A stretch of 64,000 nt of DNA from Alphaproteobacteria bacterium 32-64-14 (lineage in GTDB: Bacteria; Pseudomonadota; Alphaproteobacteria; Caulobacterales; Hyphomonadaceae): positions 94,142 to 158,141 of the forward strand of contig NCEM01000001.1 of assembly GCA_002280725.1 (NCBI GenBank), in the 5' to 3' direction. The position numbers were made by a program, and so were the translations under genes. Every line of letters starts with the position of its first letter. Position 1 is the stretch's first letter. Under the pieces are notes generated by a model, which saw only the letters and a program-made list of their open reading frames with translations, had not been told where the DNA came from and did no database searches. Of this stretch, positions 8,525 through 17,910 are shown in pieces.

Positions 8525-9169
8525 ATGCCCAGGACATTGAGGACGATTGTGGCTGCCGCCTTCATGATGGCGAGCACCGGCTTGTCGCCTGTGGCACAAG
8601 GCCAGCAGTCCACGCCGGATTTCGGCGACGACAATGGCGCGTGGGCGAATGACGACGAGTGCGACGACAAGCGCTTTGCTGGCCCGGGCATGACCAACAC
8701 GCCGCTGCTGGATGACGACGTTGGCCACGACGCAACCGATTGCCGTGTCGCGTGGCAGGCGGGCCGCCTGCATCTCGCCTCCGCTTCCAGCCGTGGCCGC
8801 GATGGCGACCTGCCCGATTTCGGTGACGACGATAGCGAATGGGCATTGGACGACGAATGCGATGATCCGCGCTTTGCTGGTCCGGGCATGACGAACACGC
8901 CGCTGCTGGATGAAGACATCGGGCATGACGCAACCGACTGCCGCGAAGCCTTTCTCGCGGGCGATCTCCGCCTCATCGGCGGCGAACAGGATCGCGATAC
9001 ACCCGACTTTGGCGACGACGACAGCGAATGGGCTTTCGACGACGAGTGCGATGATCCGCGTTTCATCGGGCCGGGCATGACGGAAACAACACTGCTGCGC
9101 GAGGACATGTACCACGACGCCACCGACTGCCGCGCGGCATGGGAAAACGGCGACCTCGACCTCCGATAG
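8525..9169 (+). CDS. Secreted acidic protein of three tandem DDECDD repeats
   Basis: 214 residues: a signal peptide (1-26, ending VAQGQ), then three near-identical repeats of about 54 residues at 31-84, 97-150 and 160-214. Each follows PDFGDD-x4-A-x-DDECDD, then RF-x-GPGMT, LL-x-x-D and HDATDCR. Every unit has two Cys, probably one disulfide per repeat, and a run of Asp/Glu suited to binding divalent cations. I recall this unit, usually as a single copy, beside caspase-like or protease domains in alphaproteobacterial secreted proteins. Here it forms the whole mature protein. Function is unknown. The repeat identity points to recent duplication within the gene. Confidence 0.8.
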   Translation: MPRTLRTIVAAAFMMASTGLSPVAQGQQSTPDFGDDNGAWANDDECDDKRFAGPGMTNTPLLDDDVGHDATDCRVAWQAGRLHLASASSRGRDGDLPDFGDDDSEWALDDECDDPRFAGPGMTNTPLLDEDIGHDATDCREAFLAGDLRLIGGEQDRDTPDFGDDDSEWAFDDECDDPRFIGPGMTETTLLREDMYHDATDCRAAWENGDLDLR

Positions 9170-9253
9170 ACCCTGCGGGAATCCACAAGAGATTCAGGGA
9201 CGATTTGCTGCCAGCAAATCTGATTCGCTTTTCGTTGCGCGCTGTTGCAGTGT

Positions 9254-9262
9254 TTATCCACA
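9254..9262 (+). promoter_or_regulatory. Perfect DnaA-box 9-mer (single copy)
   Basis: TTATCCACA matches the DnaA box consensus TTATNCACA exactly and lies in the 160-bp gap before the zinc-ribbon gene. It is alone, so it is not evidence for an origin. It might be a DnaA-regulated promoter element or chance. Confidence 0.25.
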
Positions 9263-9329
9263 GAGCCGCTGAACAGCGCACAACAGTTGCGCCTCATCGA
9301 CCTCGAGTGTGTCTGGGCGTGGGTGGTGG

Positions 9330-9563
9330 ATGACGTTCGGCGATCTTCTCAACACTGATCAGCTCATCCTGATCGTCTGCGACGAGTGCAACGCACGCAC
9401 GCCGATCGATCCTGCGCCGCATGCCCTGCAGGCAGGCCTCGCAGCTGACATCTCGCAACTGGCCCCGGCAGCCAGATGCCCCGTCTGCGGCTCGGCCGAG
9501 ATTGCGCTGCGGGCGCATTCGCCGGTGGAAAACCGCATCGAGTCTCCCGCGTTCGCCAAATAG
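9330..9563 (+). CDS. Small zinc-ribbon protein
   Basis: A 77-residue protein with two CxxC pairs, CDEC near residue 18 and CPVC near residue 50, spaced as in a zinc ribbon. The first is preceded by the hydrophobic strand LILIV. An in-frame GTG at 9309 would add seven residues; ATG 9330 is the more ordinary start, though no strong ribosome-binding site is visible. It has no signal peptide and no recognisable second domain, so function is unknown. It precedes the enoyl-CoA hydratase gene by 76 nt. Confidence 0.55.
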   Translation: MTFGDLLNTDQLILIVCDECNARTPIDPAPHALQAGLAADISQLAPAARCPVCGSAEIALRAHSPVENRIESPAFAK

Positions 9564-9639
9564 GCCACGCGCTTGCGTGGCCTGCCACGTGGTCCTATCC
9601 CTCGCTTGCAACATAACAAGACGATGCAGGGAGATGCGC

Positions 9640-10437
9640 ATGGCCGACCTTCTGGAAACCAAACAGGATGGCGTTGCCGTACTGACGCTGAACCGGCCCG
9701 AGGCGCGCAACGCCCTCTCGAACGGAATGCTGGATGGCCTGCTCGAAGCGCTACCGCGCCTCGCAGCAGACAGCTCCATCGGCGCGGTTGTCGTCACGGG
9801 CGCAGGCGGCGCCTTCTGTGCGGGCGGCGACGTCAAGGGCTTTGCAGCAGCCGAAGGGGGCGCGAACCATGGCCGCTCGCCGGAGGAATCCGCCTATGGC
9901 CTGCGCCAGCGCATGGAAGTCTCGCGCTGGCTGCACGACATGCCGAAGATCACCATCGCCGCCATCCCTGGCGCCGCGGCCGGCGCCGGCCTCTCCATTG
10001 CCCTCGCCTGCGACTTCCGCATCGCCGCGAAGGGCGCAAAGATCACCACAGCCTTCGCCAAGGTCGGCCTCTCCGGCGATTTCGGCGGCACTTACTTCCT
10101 CTCGCAACTCGTGGGCGTTGCGAAGGCCAAGGAGCTCTACCTCCTCTCGGACGTGATCCTCGCCGAGGAAGCCGAGCGGCTTGGCATCGTCAATCGCGCG
10201 GTCGATCCGGCAGAGCTGCAGACCGAGGCGATGACGCTGGCGAAGCGCTTCGCCTCCGGCCCTCGCATCACGCTTGGCCTGATGAAGAAGAACCTCAACA
10301 CGGCTGAGCGCGGCGATCTCGCGCTATCCTTTGACACCGAGGCGCTGAACCACTCCCGCACCGCGCAAACCGCCGATCACGCCGAAGCCGCAAAGGCCTT
10401 CGTCGAGAAACGCGCGCCGGTGTTCAAGGGACGGTGA
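9640..10437 (+). CDS. Enoyl-CoA hydratase/isomerase family protein
   Basis: A crotonase-fold enzyme of 265 residues acting on an enoyl-CoA in beta-oxidation or a related route. VLTLNRPEARNALS is at the start, the oxyanion-hole motif GAFCAGGDVKGF is near residue 60, and the second conserved block AAIPGAAAGAGLSIALACD is near 110. The usual catalytic Glu positions cannot be assigned confidently (GLSGDFGGTYFL in that region carries Asp/Gly), so hydratase activity is not certain. AGGGAG at 9628-9633 is 6 nt before ATG 9640 but touches the in-frame ATG at 9634, which decides the start. Confidence 0.88.
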   Translation: MADLLETKQDGVAVLTLNRPEARNALSNGMLDGLLEALPRLAADSSIGAVVVTGAGGAFCAGGDVKGFAAAEGGANHGRSPEESAYGLRQRMEVSRWLHDMPKITIAAIPGAAAGAGLSIALACDFRIAAKGAKITTAFAKVGLSGDFGGTYFLSQLVGVAKAKELYLLSDVILAEEAERLGIVNRAVDPAELQTEAMTLAKRFASGPRITLGLMKKNLNTAERGDLALSFDTEALNHSRTAQTADHAEAAKAFVEKRAPVFKGR

Positions 10438-10474
10438 AAGAAGGAGGCGGCCGCTTGCGCGGCCCCTCGTCCGC

Positions 10475-11506
10475 TCATCCCTTCGGCCAGATGTATTTGT
10501 CGATCACCGTCTTGGCGCTCACGGGCAACTCCGCGATTTCTGCCTTAAGCGTGGCCGCGGTCTGGCCGCCGGCTCCGAGCAGCAACACCCGCTTGATGAC
10601 CACAGTGTCCTTCGCCTGATCGAAATAGACTGTCGAGAGATTGAGATCGGCGTTGGCGGCGTTGATGGCCTCCCACGTCACTGGCTCGTCTGGGTAGCGC
10701 AATACGGTTTTCATCGTCTTCACGCTTATCTCGACACGCAGGTTCAAGCCGACGCATCCGCTCACAACGCCTGGATCCTCGCAGACCAGGCCGGAGGCGA
10801 GAAAACGTAGGCCGTTTGGATGAACCGCTTGCAGGAAGCTTTGGTTCTGACTGCTGGGTCCGGGTGTGAAGCCGGCGTCGATCAGAAGCCTTTCGATATC
10901 CGCGAGCGATATGCTCGTGAGCACGGTGTCGTGCCCGAACGGCTTGAAGGCTCCACCGCCGACCGGCGAGGCTGAGGATTGCACGGGCGTCCCACCGCCG
11001 CTTCCTGCCGCCGGCGTCCGGGCCGGCTCTGCGGGAGCAGCCCCGGCATACGTGTCCACATCGCCCCAGACGGCGCTGTCGTTGTCGATGACGCCATTGT
11101 TGATCGTGAAGAAGATCGTGAGGCACCAACTCTCTCTGCAATCGTCGGGAATTACAGTCCATGGGCCGCCATTGGTCGATGTCGCGTTCTCAAACTTGAA
11201 GCGGCCATGCATCTTCCCGTTGACCCACGGCCCGGTGCGCACCCGGCCATCCTGAACATTGGCGCCACGTTCGTCGACATAGTTGTCGGTCAATGTGATC
11301 ATCGAGCCCGTACCGGAAATGTGCTCGCCACGCCGGCAATTTCCAGACCAGATATGCCCCTTCACAAAGTCCTGCGGCGGCAGGTCGTCCAGGAACACGC
11401 AACCCGCGTCGGTAACGTATCGATAGAAGCCGTCCGCATCCGGCGACTGCGCCGATGCAACCGGTGCTGCCAGCAAAGCCGCCAGTGCGGCCAACAGTAT
11501 CCGCAT
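10475..11506 (-). CDS. Exported protein with a MORN-like motif and a C-terminal YbjN-like domain
   Basis: 343 residues from ATG 11506, which follows a GAGGG ribosome-binding site; upstream in-frame starts would bury the signal peptide MRILLAALAALLAAPVASAQ. The N-terminal part is Cys-containing and has one MORN-like stretch (TGPWVNGKMHGRFKFENA). After a Gly/Pro-rich linker comes a domain from about residue 205 (LTSISLADIERLLIDAGF onward) that resembles YbjN, a fold related to type III chaperones. Its role is unknown. The next gene, an ABC transporter, is divergent. Confidence 0.7.
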   Translation of the reverse strand: MRILLAALAALLAAPVASAQSPDADGFYRYVTDAGCVFLDDLPPQDFVKGHIWSGNCRRGEHISGTGSMITLTDNYVDERGANVQDGRVRTGPWVNGKMHGRFKFENATSTNGGPWTVIPDDCRESWCLTIFFTINNGVIDNDSAVWGDVDTYAGAAPAEPARTPAAGSGGGTPVQSSASPVGGGAFKPFGHDTVLTSISLADIERLLIDAGFTPGPSSQNQSFLQAVHPNGLRFLASGLVCEDPGVVSGCVGLNLRVEISVKTMKTVLRYPDEPVTWEAINAANADLNLSTVYFDQAKDTVVIKRVLLLGAGGQTAATLKAEIAELPVSAKTVIDKYIWPKG

Positions 11507-11638
11507 GCCAATTCCCTCGAAATTCCGTCCGTGGACATAGTTTGCACGACGAACAGTCATTGGACAACCAGATGCCCGCAGATGCCGTAACGCAAAGGCC
11601 ATTCACGTCGCGATATCCCTCCGCTATCACCGCTGACA

Positions 11639-12538
11639 ATGACGGCAGCACTCGAAACCTCTGGCCTTGGCAAATCGTATGGACGCGGGGCTAGCGCTGT
11701 CTCGGCGCTCGGCGCGCTCGACCTGTCGATCCCGAAGGGCATCGTCTATGGCGTGCTCGGCCCAAATGGTGCGGGCAAGTCGACTCTGCTGCGCCTCGCG
11801 CTTGGTCTCGTGAAGCCCAGCCGGGGCAGCGTGCGGCTGCTGGGTGAGCAGACCATCGATGCGCGCGTCCTGCGCCGCGTTGGCGCGATGATCGAGGCGC
11901 CGGCGCTCTACCCTTTCTTGACGGCGCGCGAGACGATGCACGCTTTCGCTCGCTATTCCGGCCTCAACGATCCGGCGCGCGAGGACGCCGTGCTGGCGCG
12001 TGTCGGCCTCACCGGCGCGGCGGATCGCAAGGCGCGCACCTATTCGATGGGCATGCGCCAGCGGCTTGCGCTGGGCGCAGCCCTGCTGGCGCGGCCTGAG
12101 CTTCTGATCCTGGATGAGCCCACCAATGGCCTCGATCCGGCAGGCATCCAGGAGATGCGCACGCTGATCCGCGAGCTGGTCGACCAGGAAGGCGTCACCA
12201 TCATCCTGTCGAGCCACCTGCTCGACGAGGTGCAGAAGGTGTGCGACCGGGTCGCCTTCATCAATCGCGGGCAGCTGGTGTCCGAAGGCAAGGTGTCGGA
12301 GCTGGTCGCCGGACAGGGCAGCCTGTTCATCCGCGCAACACCGCTCGCAAAGGCGATGGCCGTTCTCGGCGCACGCGGCCGCGTTGATGGCGATGGCATC
12401 ATCGCCGCTGTTGCGGAAGAGGCTTTACCTGCCCTGATCCGCGATCTTGTCAGCGCCGGCATTGACGTCTTCGAGGCGCGCTGGATGACACAAAGCCTCG
12501 AGCGCGTGTTTCTGTCGACCATGGGTGGCGCCCAATGA
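11639..12538 (+). CDS. ABC transporter ATP-binding protein (ABC-2 type)
   Basis: The ATPase of a two-gene ABC-2-type exporter. Walker A GPNGAGKST is near residue 40, the signature is a variant (YSMGMRQRLALG), Walker B is LLILDEPTNGLD and the H-loop is LSSHLLDEV. The C-terminal 90 residues form the regulatory extension seen in the CcmA/BcrA-like subgroup used for antibiotic, lantibiotic or polymer export. It overlaps the permease gene by 4 nt (ATGA), so the two are translationally coupled. The substrate cannot be predicted. Confidence 0.92.
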   Translation: MTAALETSGLGKSYGRGASAVSALGALDLSIPKGIVYGVLGPNGAGKSTLLRLALGLVKPSRGSVRLLGEQTIDARVLRRVGAMIEAPALYPFLTARETMHAFARYSGLNDPAREDAVLARVGLTGAADRKARTYSMGMRQRLALGAALLARPELLILDEPTNGLDPAGIQEMRTLIRELVDQEGVTIILSSHLLDEVQKVCDRVAFINRGQLVSEGKVSELVAGQGSLFIRATPLAKAMAVLGARGRVDGDGIIAAVAEEALPALIRDLVSAGIDVFEARWMTQSLERVFLSTMGGAQ

Positions 12539-13353
12539 TCATCGACGCGCTGCGGGCCGAACTCTACAAACTCGCGCGCAATCGCGGCTCCGCCTTCTGG
12601 GCGTTCGGCTTCATGCCGCTGTTCGCGCTCAGCGCCGGATTGATCGAACAGGGCTTCGTCCACCTCTACATCGGCGACATCATCCCCTACGCTTCGCCGC
12701 TGCAGGACAGCCTCAGCGGGCTTGCCAGCTTCTCCGTCTCGATCTTCCAGATCTGCGGCATTGCCGGCGCTGCGATCATCTTTGCGGGCGAGTATCGCTG
12801 GGAGACATGGCGCGCATCGCTGACGCGGGTGGATCGCATTCCAGCGATGGCTGCCAAGATGATCGCCTTCGCCCTCGCCATCTCCGCCTCCCTGATCTTG
12901 TGCAGCCTCGCGCGGATGATCGTGGGTTTCATAGATGCAGGACTGACAGGTTCCGCCACATGGCCGCCGGCTGGCGCGGGCGAGATACTGATCGCGCACC
13001 TTGTGGCGTTCGCGGCGTCCTTCCTGCAGATCATGGTCACCGCAGCCTTCGTCATGCTGGTCGCTGTCGTCTCGCGCGCGATGACGGCCGCCATTGTCGC
13101 GACGGTGCTGACGCTGGTGGCGTGCGAGATCGCCTCGATCCGCGGCAATGCGGGCGGCGATCCGATCTACCTGATGTTCCCCAACATCGCCGGCGATGCC
13201 ATTCGCCAGGCGGGCCAGATGATCATGCTGCAGCGCGAGGGGCTGCTCGCGGGCTTTGCGCCGATGGCCGTGCCGGTGCTGGTAATCGAGTTCTTGCTGC
13301 TGTCTGGCGCCGCCACGGCCCTGTTTGTACGGCAGGATCTCTCCAAGGAATGA
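12535..13353 (+). CDS. ABC-2 type transporter permease
   Basis: 272 residues with about six hydrophobic segments. It starts MIIDALRAELYKLARNRG, the usual cytoplasmic entry of ABC-2 permeases such as BcrB/NatB, followed by a large extracytoplasmic loop around residues 40-60. It is the only permease next to the ATPase gene, so a homodimer is likely. The following TolB-like gene begins 81 nt later and could share the transcript. Confidence 0.85.
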   Translation: MIIDALRAELYKLARNRGSAFWAFGFMPLFALSAGLIEQGFVHLYIGDIIPYASPLQDSLSGLASFSVSIFQICGIAGAAIIFAGEYRWETWRASLTRVDRIPAMAAKMIAFALAISASLILCSLARMIVGFIDAGLTGSATWPPAGAGEILIAHLVAFAASFLQIMVTAAFVMLVAVVSRAMTAAIVATVLTLVACEIASIRGNAGGDPIYLMFPNIAGDAIRQAGQMIMLQREGLLAGFAPMAVPVLVIEFLLLSGAATALFVRQDLSKE

Positions 13354-13434
13354 CAGGCGCCATTGGCGGTAGCGAAGACCCCTGCATCGCGCTATGCGGG
13401 GCGCATTCAGTACAGACTTGGTAAGGAAGCCGTA

Positions 13435-14853
13435 ATGTCGAAGCGTCTGGCGGGTTTTTGCGGGATCATTCTTGCCGCAGTGCTTGCCTCGCCTGCCTCG
13501 GCGCAGATCATTCTGGGCGGCGAACCAGTGACCACCGCCCCTGCCCAGCCCGCTCAGGTCCAGCTCACCTTCCCGCTCGATCCCGACAGCGCAGGATACC
13601 AGCACGTCAGCATCGCCGCGCCGGCGTTCTCGGGGAGCAGCGCGGCGGAAAGCGACGTCGCCGTCAAGGTTGCCGAAGTCATCCGCGCCGACCTCGCCTC
13701 CGTCGGCATCTTCAGCGCGCCGGACAGCGCCAGCATCTCGACATTCTCCGCGGACATCGGCGCGCTGCCTGCCTGGGCAGACTGGGGCAACGCAGGCGCA
13801 GGCGCGCTCCTGCTGGGTAAGGTTGTGATCGGGGATGACGGCGCGTTCACCGTCCAGTTTCGTCTCTATGACGTCGCTGCCCGCAAGCAGATCGTCGGTT
13901 CGCAGTATCGTCTTACCTCGGCCGACCAGTGGCGGCGCGCGGCGCACAAGGTGGCCGACGATGTGCTGGTGGCCATCGCGGGAGGCAAGGGTGGCTTCGA
14001 CAGCCGCATCGCTTTCGTTTCCGAGGCCGGTTCCAAGACGCGGCTCGGTGTCGTGGACTCCGATGGAGCAGCCTCCGATATCGTGCTGGAGAATGTGCTG
14101 TCGCTGACCTCGCCGCGCTTCTCCCCCACGCGGCAGATGATCGTCTATTCCGCTGATGCCCCTGTGCCGGGGAAACCGACACAGGCCCAACGCACCACGA
14201 TTGCCTACGACCTCGAGAGTGGCGCACGCGCGCCGCTCACCAACGGCGCGCAGCCAAATGCAGACGCGCGCTATTCGTCCGATGGCCGCTCGCTGATCTA
14301 CAGCCGCAAGGCAGGTGCGAACACGGACATCTATCTGTTCACCCTGTCGAGCGGCAAGGAAACGCGCCTGACTGACGACAAAGGCGCCGATATTGAGCCG
14401 GCCCTGTCGCCGGACGGGACGCAGTTCGCCTTCGTGTCCGACCGCGCAGGCGGACAGCAGGTCTATGTCTCTCGCGTCGATGGCGCACCGCTGCCGTGTG
14501 CTGATGGCAAGGAAGCCAAGGCTTGCGCCCTGACATCCGCGTCGGGTGAGTATGACGGCGTCGCCTGGTCGCCGCGCGGCGACCTGATCGCCTATTCGCG
14601 CCGGGTTGGCGCGGAAGCCGCCATCCATGTTGTGCGCCCGGATAGCTCAGGCGCCCGCGCCCTCACCCAGCCAGCCAAGGCCACGCTGGACCTTCATCCC
14701 ACCTGGTCGCCCGAGGGGCGCCGGATCGCGTTCTCCCGCCTCGTCGGCCAGCAGTCATCCCTGCACACGCTAGCGATCGCAGGCGGTGAACTGCGCAAGC
14801 TGGACGCGCCGGGCGATGCTTTCGAGCCGGACTGGGGCCCCAAGCTTCCCTGA
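13435..14853 (+). CDS. TolB-like periplasmic beta-propeller protein
   Basis: 472 residues. A signal peptide ends in SPASAQ (residue 23). A TolB N-terminal alpha/beta domain (about 40-185) includes the TolB-typical QWRRAAHKVADDVL, followed by RIAFVSE. WD40/PD40-type propeller blades follow, each with a version of SPDGTQFAFVSDR or SPEGRRIAFSR. TolB works with Pal and TolA at the outer membrane during division. No tolQ, tolR, tolA or pal is near; tonB/exbBD is 16 kb away. It is therefore either a displaced TolB or a second TolB-like protein. AAGGAA 7 nt before ATG 13435 supports this start. Confidence 0.85.
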   Translation: MSKRLAGFCGIILAAVLASPASAQIILGGEPVTTAPAQPAQVQLTFPLDPDSAGYQHVSIAAPAFSGSSAAESDVAVKVAEVIRADLASVGIFSAPDSASISTFSADIGALPAWADWGNAGAGALLLGKVVIGDDGAFTVQFRLYDVAARKQIVGSQYRLTSADQWRRAAHKVADDVLVAIAGGKGGFDSRIAFVSEAGSKTRLGVVDSDGAASDIVLENVLSLTSPRFSPTRQMIVYSADAPVPGKPTQAQRTTIAYDLESGARAPLTNGAQPNADARYSSDGRSLIYSRKAGANTDIYLFTLSSGKETRLTDDKGADIEPALSPDGTQFAFVSDRAGGQQVYVSRVDGAPLPCADGKEAKACALTSASGEYDGVAWSPRGDLIAYSRRVGAEAAIHVVRPDSSGARALTQPAKATLDLHPTWSPEGRRIAFSRLVGQQSSLHTLAIAGGELRKLDAPGDAFEPDWGPKLP

Positions 14854-14865
14854 TCGACGCAAGTC

Positions 14866-14889
14866 TGGACCCGCATTGTCGCGGGCCCA
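14866..14889. repeat. REP-like hairpin after the TolB-like gene
   Basis: TGGACCCGC (14866-14874) and GCGGGCCCA (14881-14889) form a 9-bp stem with one mismatch around ATTGTC. No T-tract follows, so it is not a clear terminator. The CTGGACC start recalls the REPIN arms at 34.7 and 60.5 kb, but the rest differs. The remaining sequence to 15074 holds nothing else I can name. Confidence 0.35.
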
Positions 14890-15074
14890 AGCAGGGTTGG
14901 CCCCGGGTAAGCAGTCATGCCTTCGTCAAGGAGGCCCATCTGGCGCCTTGCAGCCGCAATGCAGCCGCAATCCATTCCCCTACCCGAGCTACTCATTAGC
15001 GAGCTACGTAAGGCCGCGCCCTTGCAACTGAACCGCAGGATCGAGCGATTCGCTTGGGGGGCGAAGGCAAACGC

Positions 15075-16698
15075 ATGTCAGATTGGAACGCTTTGGCGAT
15101 CCGCCGGCCATCTCCGGCGTTCACCATAACACGGGCGCAGGCCCTGAGCATCACGGCGTCGGTGCTGTTCGCAGTCGCGACGCTCACACTGCTCGATCTC
15201 GGCAACGAACTTCTCTACACGGCCTACTGGCAACCTGACGACTTCAAGATGTACGTGCCGATCGCCCTCGCGGGCATCGCCGCACTGGTCTTCGTCAACA
15301 CGCGCTACGCCGAGTTCGAGGGCATCTCAAAGCCTGCCTCCGCGCGTCCGCCGTTGGACTTGTCGTTCTCCTGATCGTCGAGATTCCGGATTATTCCCTC
15401 GGCCATCTCGAGGGCGCACGCGCGCTGGCCTACGTCAACGACTTCTACCCCTTCGCGCTGGTGTGCGCGGTCGTCGGCGTGTTCCGCCCTCGTTCGTCAT
15501 TCCGGCAGTCATGTACCTGTCCTCGGCGCGGCACATGGTTACCGCCATCTCGGGCCTGCCGATGTCCACGCTCGATATCCGCTACATGCTCGACATGGCG
15601 ATGTATCTTGCCGTCTTCGGCATCTTCGTCCTGAAAGTCGCTCCGCGCCTCCACCCCTGGCTCGCATCGACCGATCGCCAGGGCGAGATCGTCGGCGTCG
15701 GCATGGGTCTCCACCTCGCCAACTACTTCTGGTCAGGCATCGCCAAGGTCCTGATCGGCCCGGCGCCGTGGTACTGGGCGTTCGAGAACGAGACCTACAA
15801 CCAGATCCCCTACACCATCGAAAGCGGCATCCTGCCGCTCGGCCATATCCCGTGGCTGTCGCAGTTTGCGTACGACGCCCTCCACATCTTCAACACGCCC
15901 CTGAACATCGTCATCGTTCTGGTGCAGCTCCTCGCCATCCTCTGCGTGCTGAAGGTCACCTCGATCCTGTTCGACCTGCTGCACATCGGCATCTACGTGT
16001 TCGGCGGTCTCTTCTTCTGGCCGTGGATCTGGAACAACCTCACCATCTGGTGGGCAGCCCGCTCGCAGAAACAGGGTCTGCTGCTCAACACCAAGGTGGC
16101 TTGCATCTCAGCGATCCTGCTGGGCGCGCCCGTCCTTGGCGTCAACTCCGCCGCCTGGCTTGCCTGGTTCGACGTGTCGGACGCGCGCCAGATCTATTTC
16201 GAGGCCGTCACCAAGGATAGCCACACGGTGAAGACGCCCTCCGCCTTCTTCACCAGCCACGCCTATTCGGTCTCGCACGGCTACATGGGTCACCACGATG
16301 TTGCCGGCCAGTACGCGGCCACGCAACTTGCCTCCAGCCATACGCTCGAGCGTAACGAGAAGTCTGGCCAGTGCGTCGCACCTTCGGCCTTCACGGAAAG
16401 CAACTACACGGAGACCCGCGAACAGAAACTCGACCGTCAGGAGAACCTCTACAACTTTCTCCACTACCACCATCGCAAGATGGAAGAGCGCGAGGCGGCG
16501 GTTGGCCGCGGCTCGTGGTATCTCCACGCCCATCACCATCCGAGCAACCCGTTCCTATATGAAGAATTCAACGCGCTGAACCTGAACGATGTGGTCGGCT
16601 ACAACCTTGTGATGGAATCTATCTGCCACTCGCTCAAGGATGGCGTGGTCGGGAAGAAGGTTCTGGCCCGTGCGACGGAGTACTACGATGTCCGCTGA
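15075..16698 (+). pseudogene. Polytopic membrane protein (HTTM-like, DUF393 partner) broken by two frameshifts
   Basis: Three successive frames encode one protein-like product: 15075-about 15330 (frame of ATG 15075), about 15330-15488 (reads VVLLIVEIPDYSLGHLEG and on to VVGVFRP), then to the stop at 16696-16698 (PSFVIPAVMYLSS onward). Each shift corresponds to one missing base. The second is best placed in CCC at 15487-15489; the first may be AAA at 15329-15331. The product would have about eight membrane segments and a His-rich C-terminal tail (LHYHHRKMEE, YLHAHHHPSNP). Pairing with a DUF393 gene suggests an HTTM-type protein, but I do not recognise the family firmly. Sequencing error and real inactivation both fit. 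Confidence 0.7.
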
Positions 16699-17128
16699 TG
16701 CTAGCGGCGCCCCCGCAAAGCCCGATCCGGGCTTCGACACGAACATCACCTGGATCGTCTATGACGGCGAATGCCCGTTCTGCACGCAGTACGTGAAGCT
16801 CGTCCGCCTGCGCGAGACGGTCGGCATGGTGAAGCCCATCAACGCGCGCGAGGATCACCCCGTCGTCCGCTACGTCCGCGCCGAGGGCATCGACCTCAAC
16901 CAGGAAATGGCGCTCGTCACCAAGGGCGAAGTCATGGCCGGCCCTGACGTCGTCCACAGGCTCGCCCTGCTCCCCACCGGCTCGGGTTTCTTCAGCGGGC
17001 TGATGTCGAAGATGTTCGCCTCGAAGGGCCTGACGCGCTTCATGTATCCGTTCATGCGCACGGGCCGTAACGCGACCCTGTTCCTGATGGGCCGCAAGAA
17101 GATCCCGGCGCCGCCGCAGGACGTCTGA
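16688..17128 (+). CDS. DUF393 (DCC-type) thiol-disulfide oxidoreductase
   Basis: 146 residues. YDGECPFC (about residues 24-31) is the DGxCPxC signature of the DUF393 family of thioredoxin-like proteins, whose members commonly sit next to HTTM membrane proteins. The gene starts inside the end of the preceding membrane-protein gene (11-nt overlap), so the pair would be translationally coupled if that gene is intact. Membrane targeting is not evident; it probably works on the cytoplasmic side. The 296 bp that follow contain no gene. Confidence 0.85.
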   Translation: MSADASGAPAKPDPGFDTNITWIVYDGECPFCTQYVKLVRLRETVGMVKPINAREDHPVVRYVRAEGIDLNQEMALVTKGEVMAGPDVVHRLALLPTGSGFFSGLMSKMFASKGLTRFMYPFMRTGRNATLFLMGRKKIPAPPQDV

Positions 17129-17424
17129 GCCCTTCAGCTTGCCGAGACGCTCAAACCGCTATGCGCCAACAAATACAGCGCTTCTGCACGGTATCGCGTT
17201 TCGTGCGAACGGTTCGCAACAACTCGCCCAAACTCGCGCAAGCGTGTTTCGGACGGGATGATTTAGGCCTGAGCGCACGCTCACCTGCGATTGGCGTTCA
17301 CCAACTCCCGCGTTATTGAATCTGCCAAGGCGCGCCCGGCTTCGGATGGGCGCGTGCGTCGCGGGTTATAAAAATGGGCGGAGGAGCCGGGACACCCTCC
17401 CGGAACACGCCCGCGGAGCTCCAA

Positions 17425-17907
17425 ATGGCAAGCTATACAATCAACGTGAACGGGAAGACCCAGACGGTGGAAGCCGATCCGGCCATGCCGCTGCTGTGGG
17501 TGTTGCGCGACAAGCTTGGGCTTGTTGGCACCAAGTTCGGCTGCGGCGTCGCGGCCTGCGGCGCCTGCACGGTGCACCTTGATGGCAAGGTGACACGCGC
17601 GTGCGTCACGCAGATCTCCACCGTCGGCGCCCAGCGCGTCATGACGATCGAGGCGATCGGCGAGACCAAGACCGGTCAGGCTGTCCAGAAAGCCTGGCTC
17701 GATGTGGACGTGATGCAGTGCGGCTACTGCCAGGCCGGCCAGGTGATGGCCGCCACCGCGCTGATCAACGCCAATCCTGCCCCGACCGACAAGGACATCG
17801 ACACCGCAATGCAGGGCAATGCCTGCCGTTGTGGCACCTACGTACGCATCCGCGAGGCGATCAAGACCGCCGCGGGCGTCGACACCAAAGACAAGCGGGA
17901 GGTCTGA
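17425..17907 (+). CDS. (2Fe-2S)-binding small subunit of a molybdenum hydroxylase (IorA-like)
   Basis: The iron-sulfur subunit of an isoquinoline-1-oxidoreductase or aldehyde-dehydrogenase-type enzyme of the xanthine dehydrogenase family. It passes electrons from the molybdenum site to an acceptor. The 160 residues contain a plant-type 2Fe-2S site (C40, C45, C48, C60) and the family-specific helical 2Fe-2S site (C99, C102, C134, C136). ATG 17425 follows a GGAG; upstream in-frame codons encode an unrelated extension. It precedes the large subunit by only 3 nt. It has no signal peptide, so if exported it must ride with the Tat-dependent partner. Confidence 0.93.
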   Translation: MASYTINVNGKTQTVEADPAMPLLWVLRDKLGLVGTKFGCGVAACGACTVHLDGKVTRACVTQISTVGAQRVMTIEAIGETKTGQAVQKAWLDVDVMQCGYCQAGQVMAATALINANPAPTDKDIDTAMQGNACRCGTYVRIREAIKTAAGVDTKDKREV

Positions 17908-17910
17908 ACC

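Noticed and set aside
9254..9262. Replication origin suggested by a perfect DnaA box
   Set aside because: Only one box, no AT-rich unwinding element, and no dnaA, hemE or parAB nearby.
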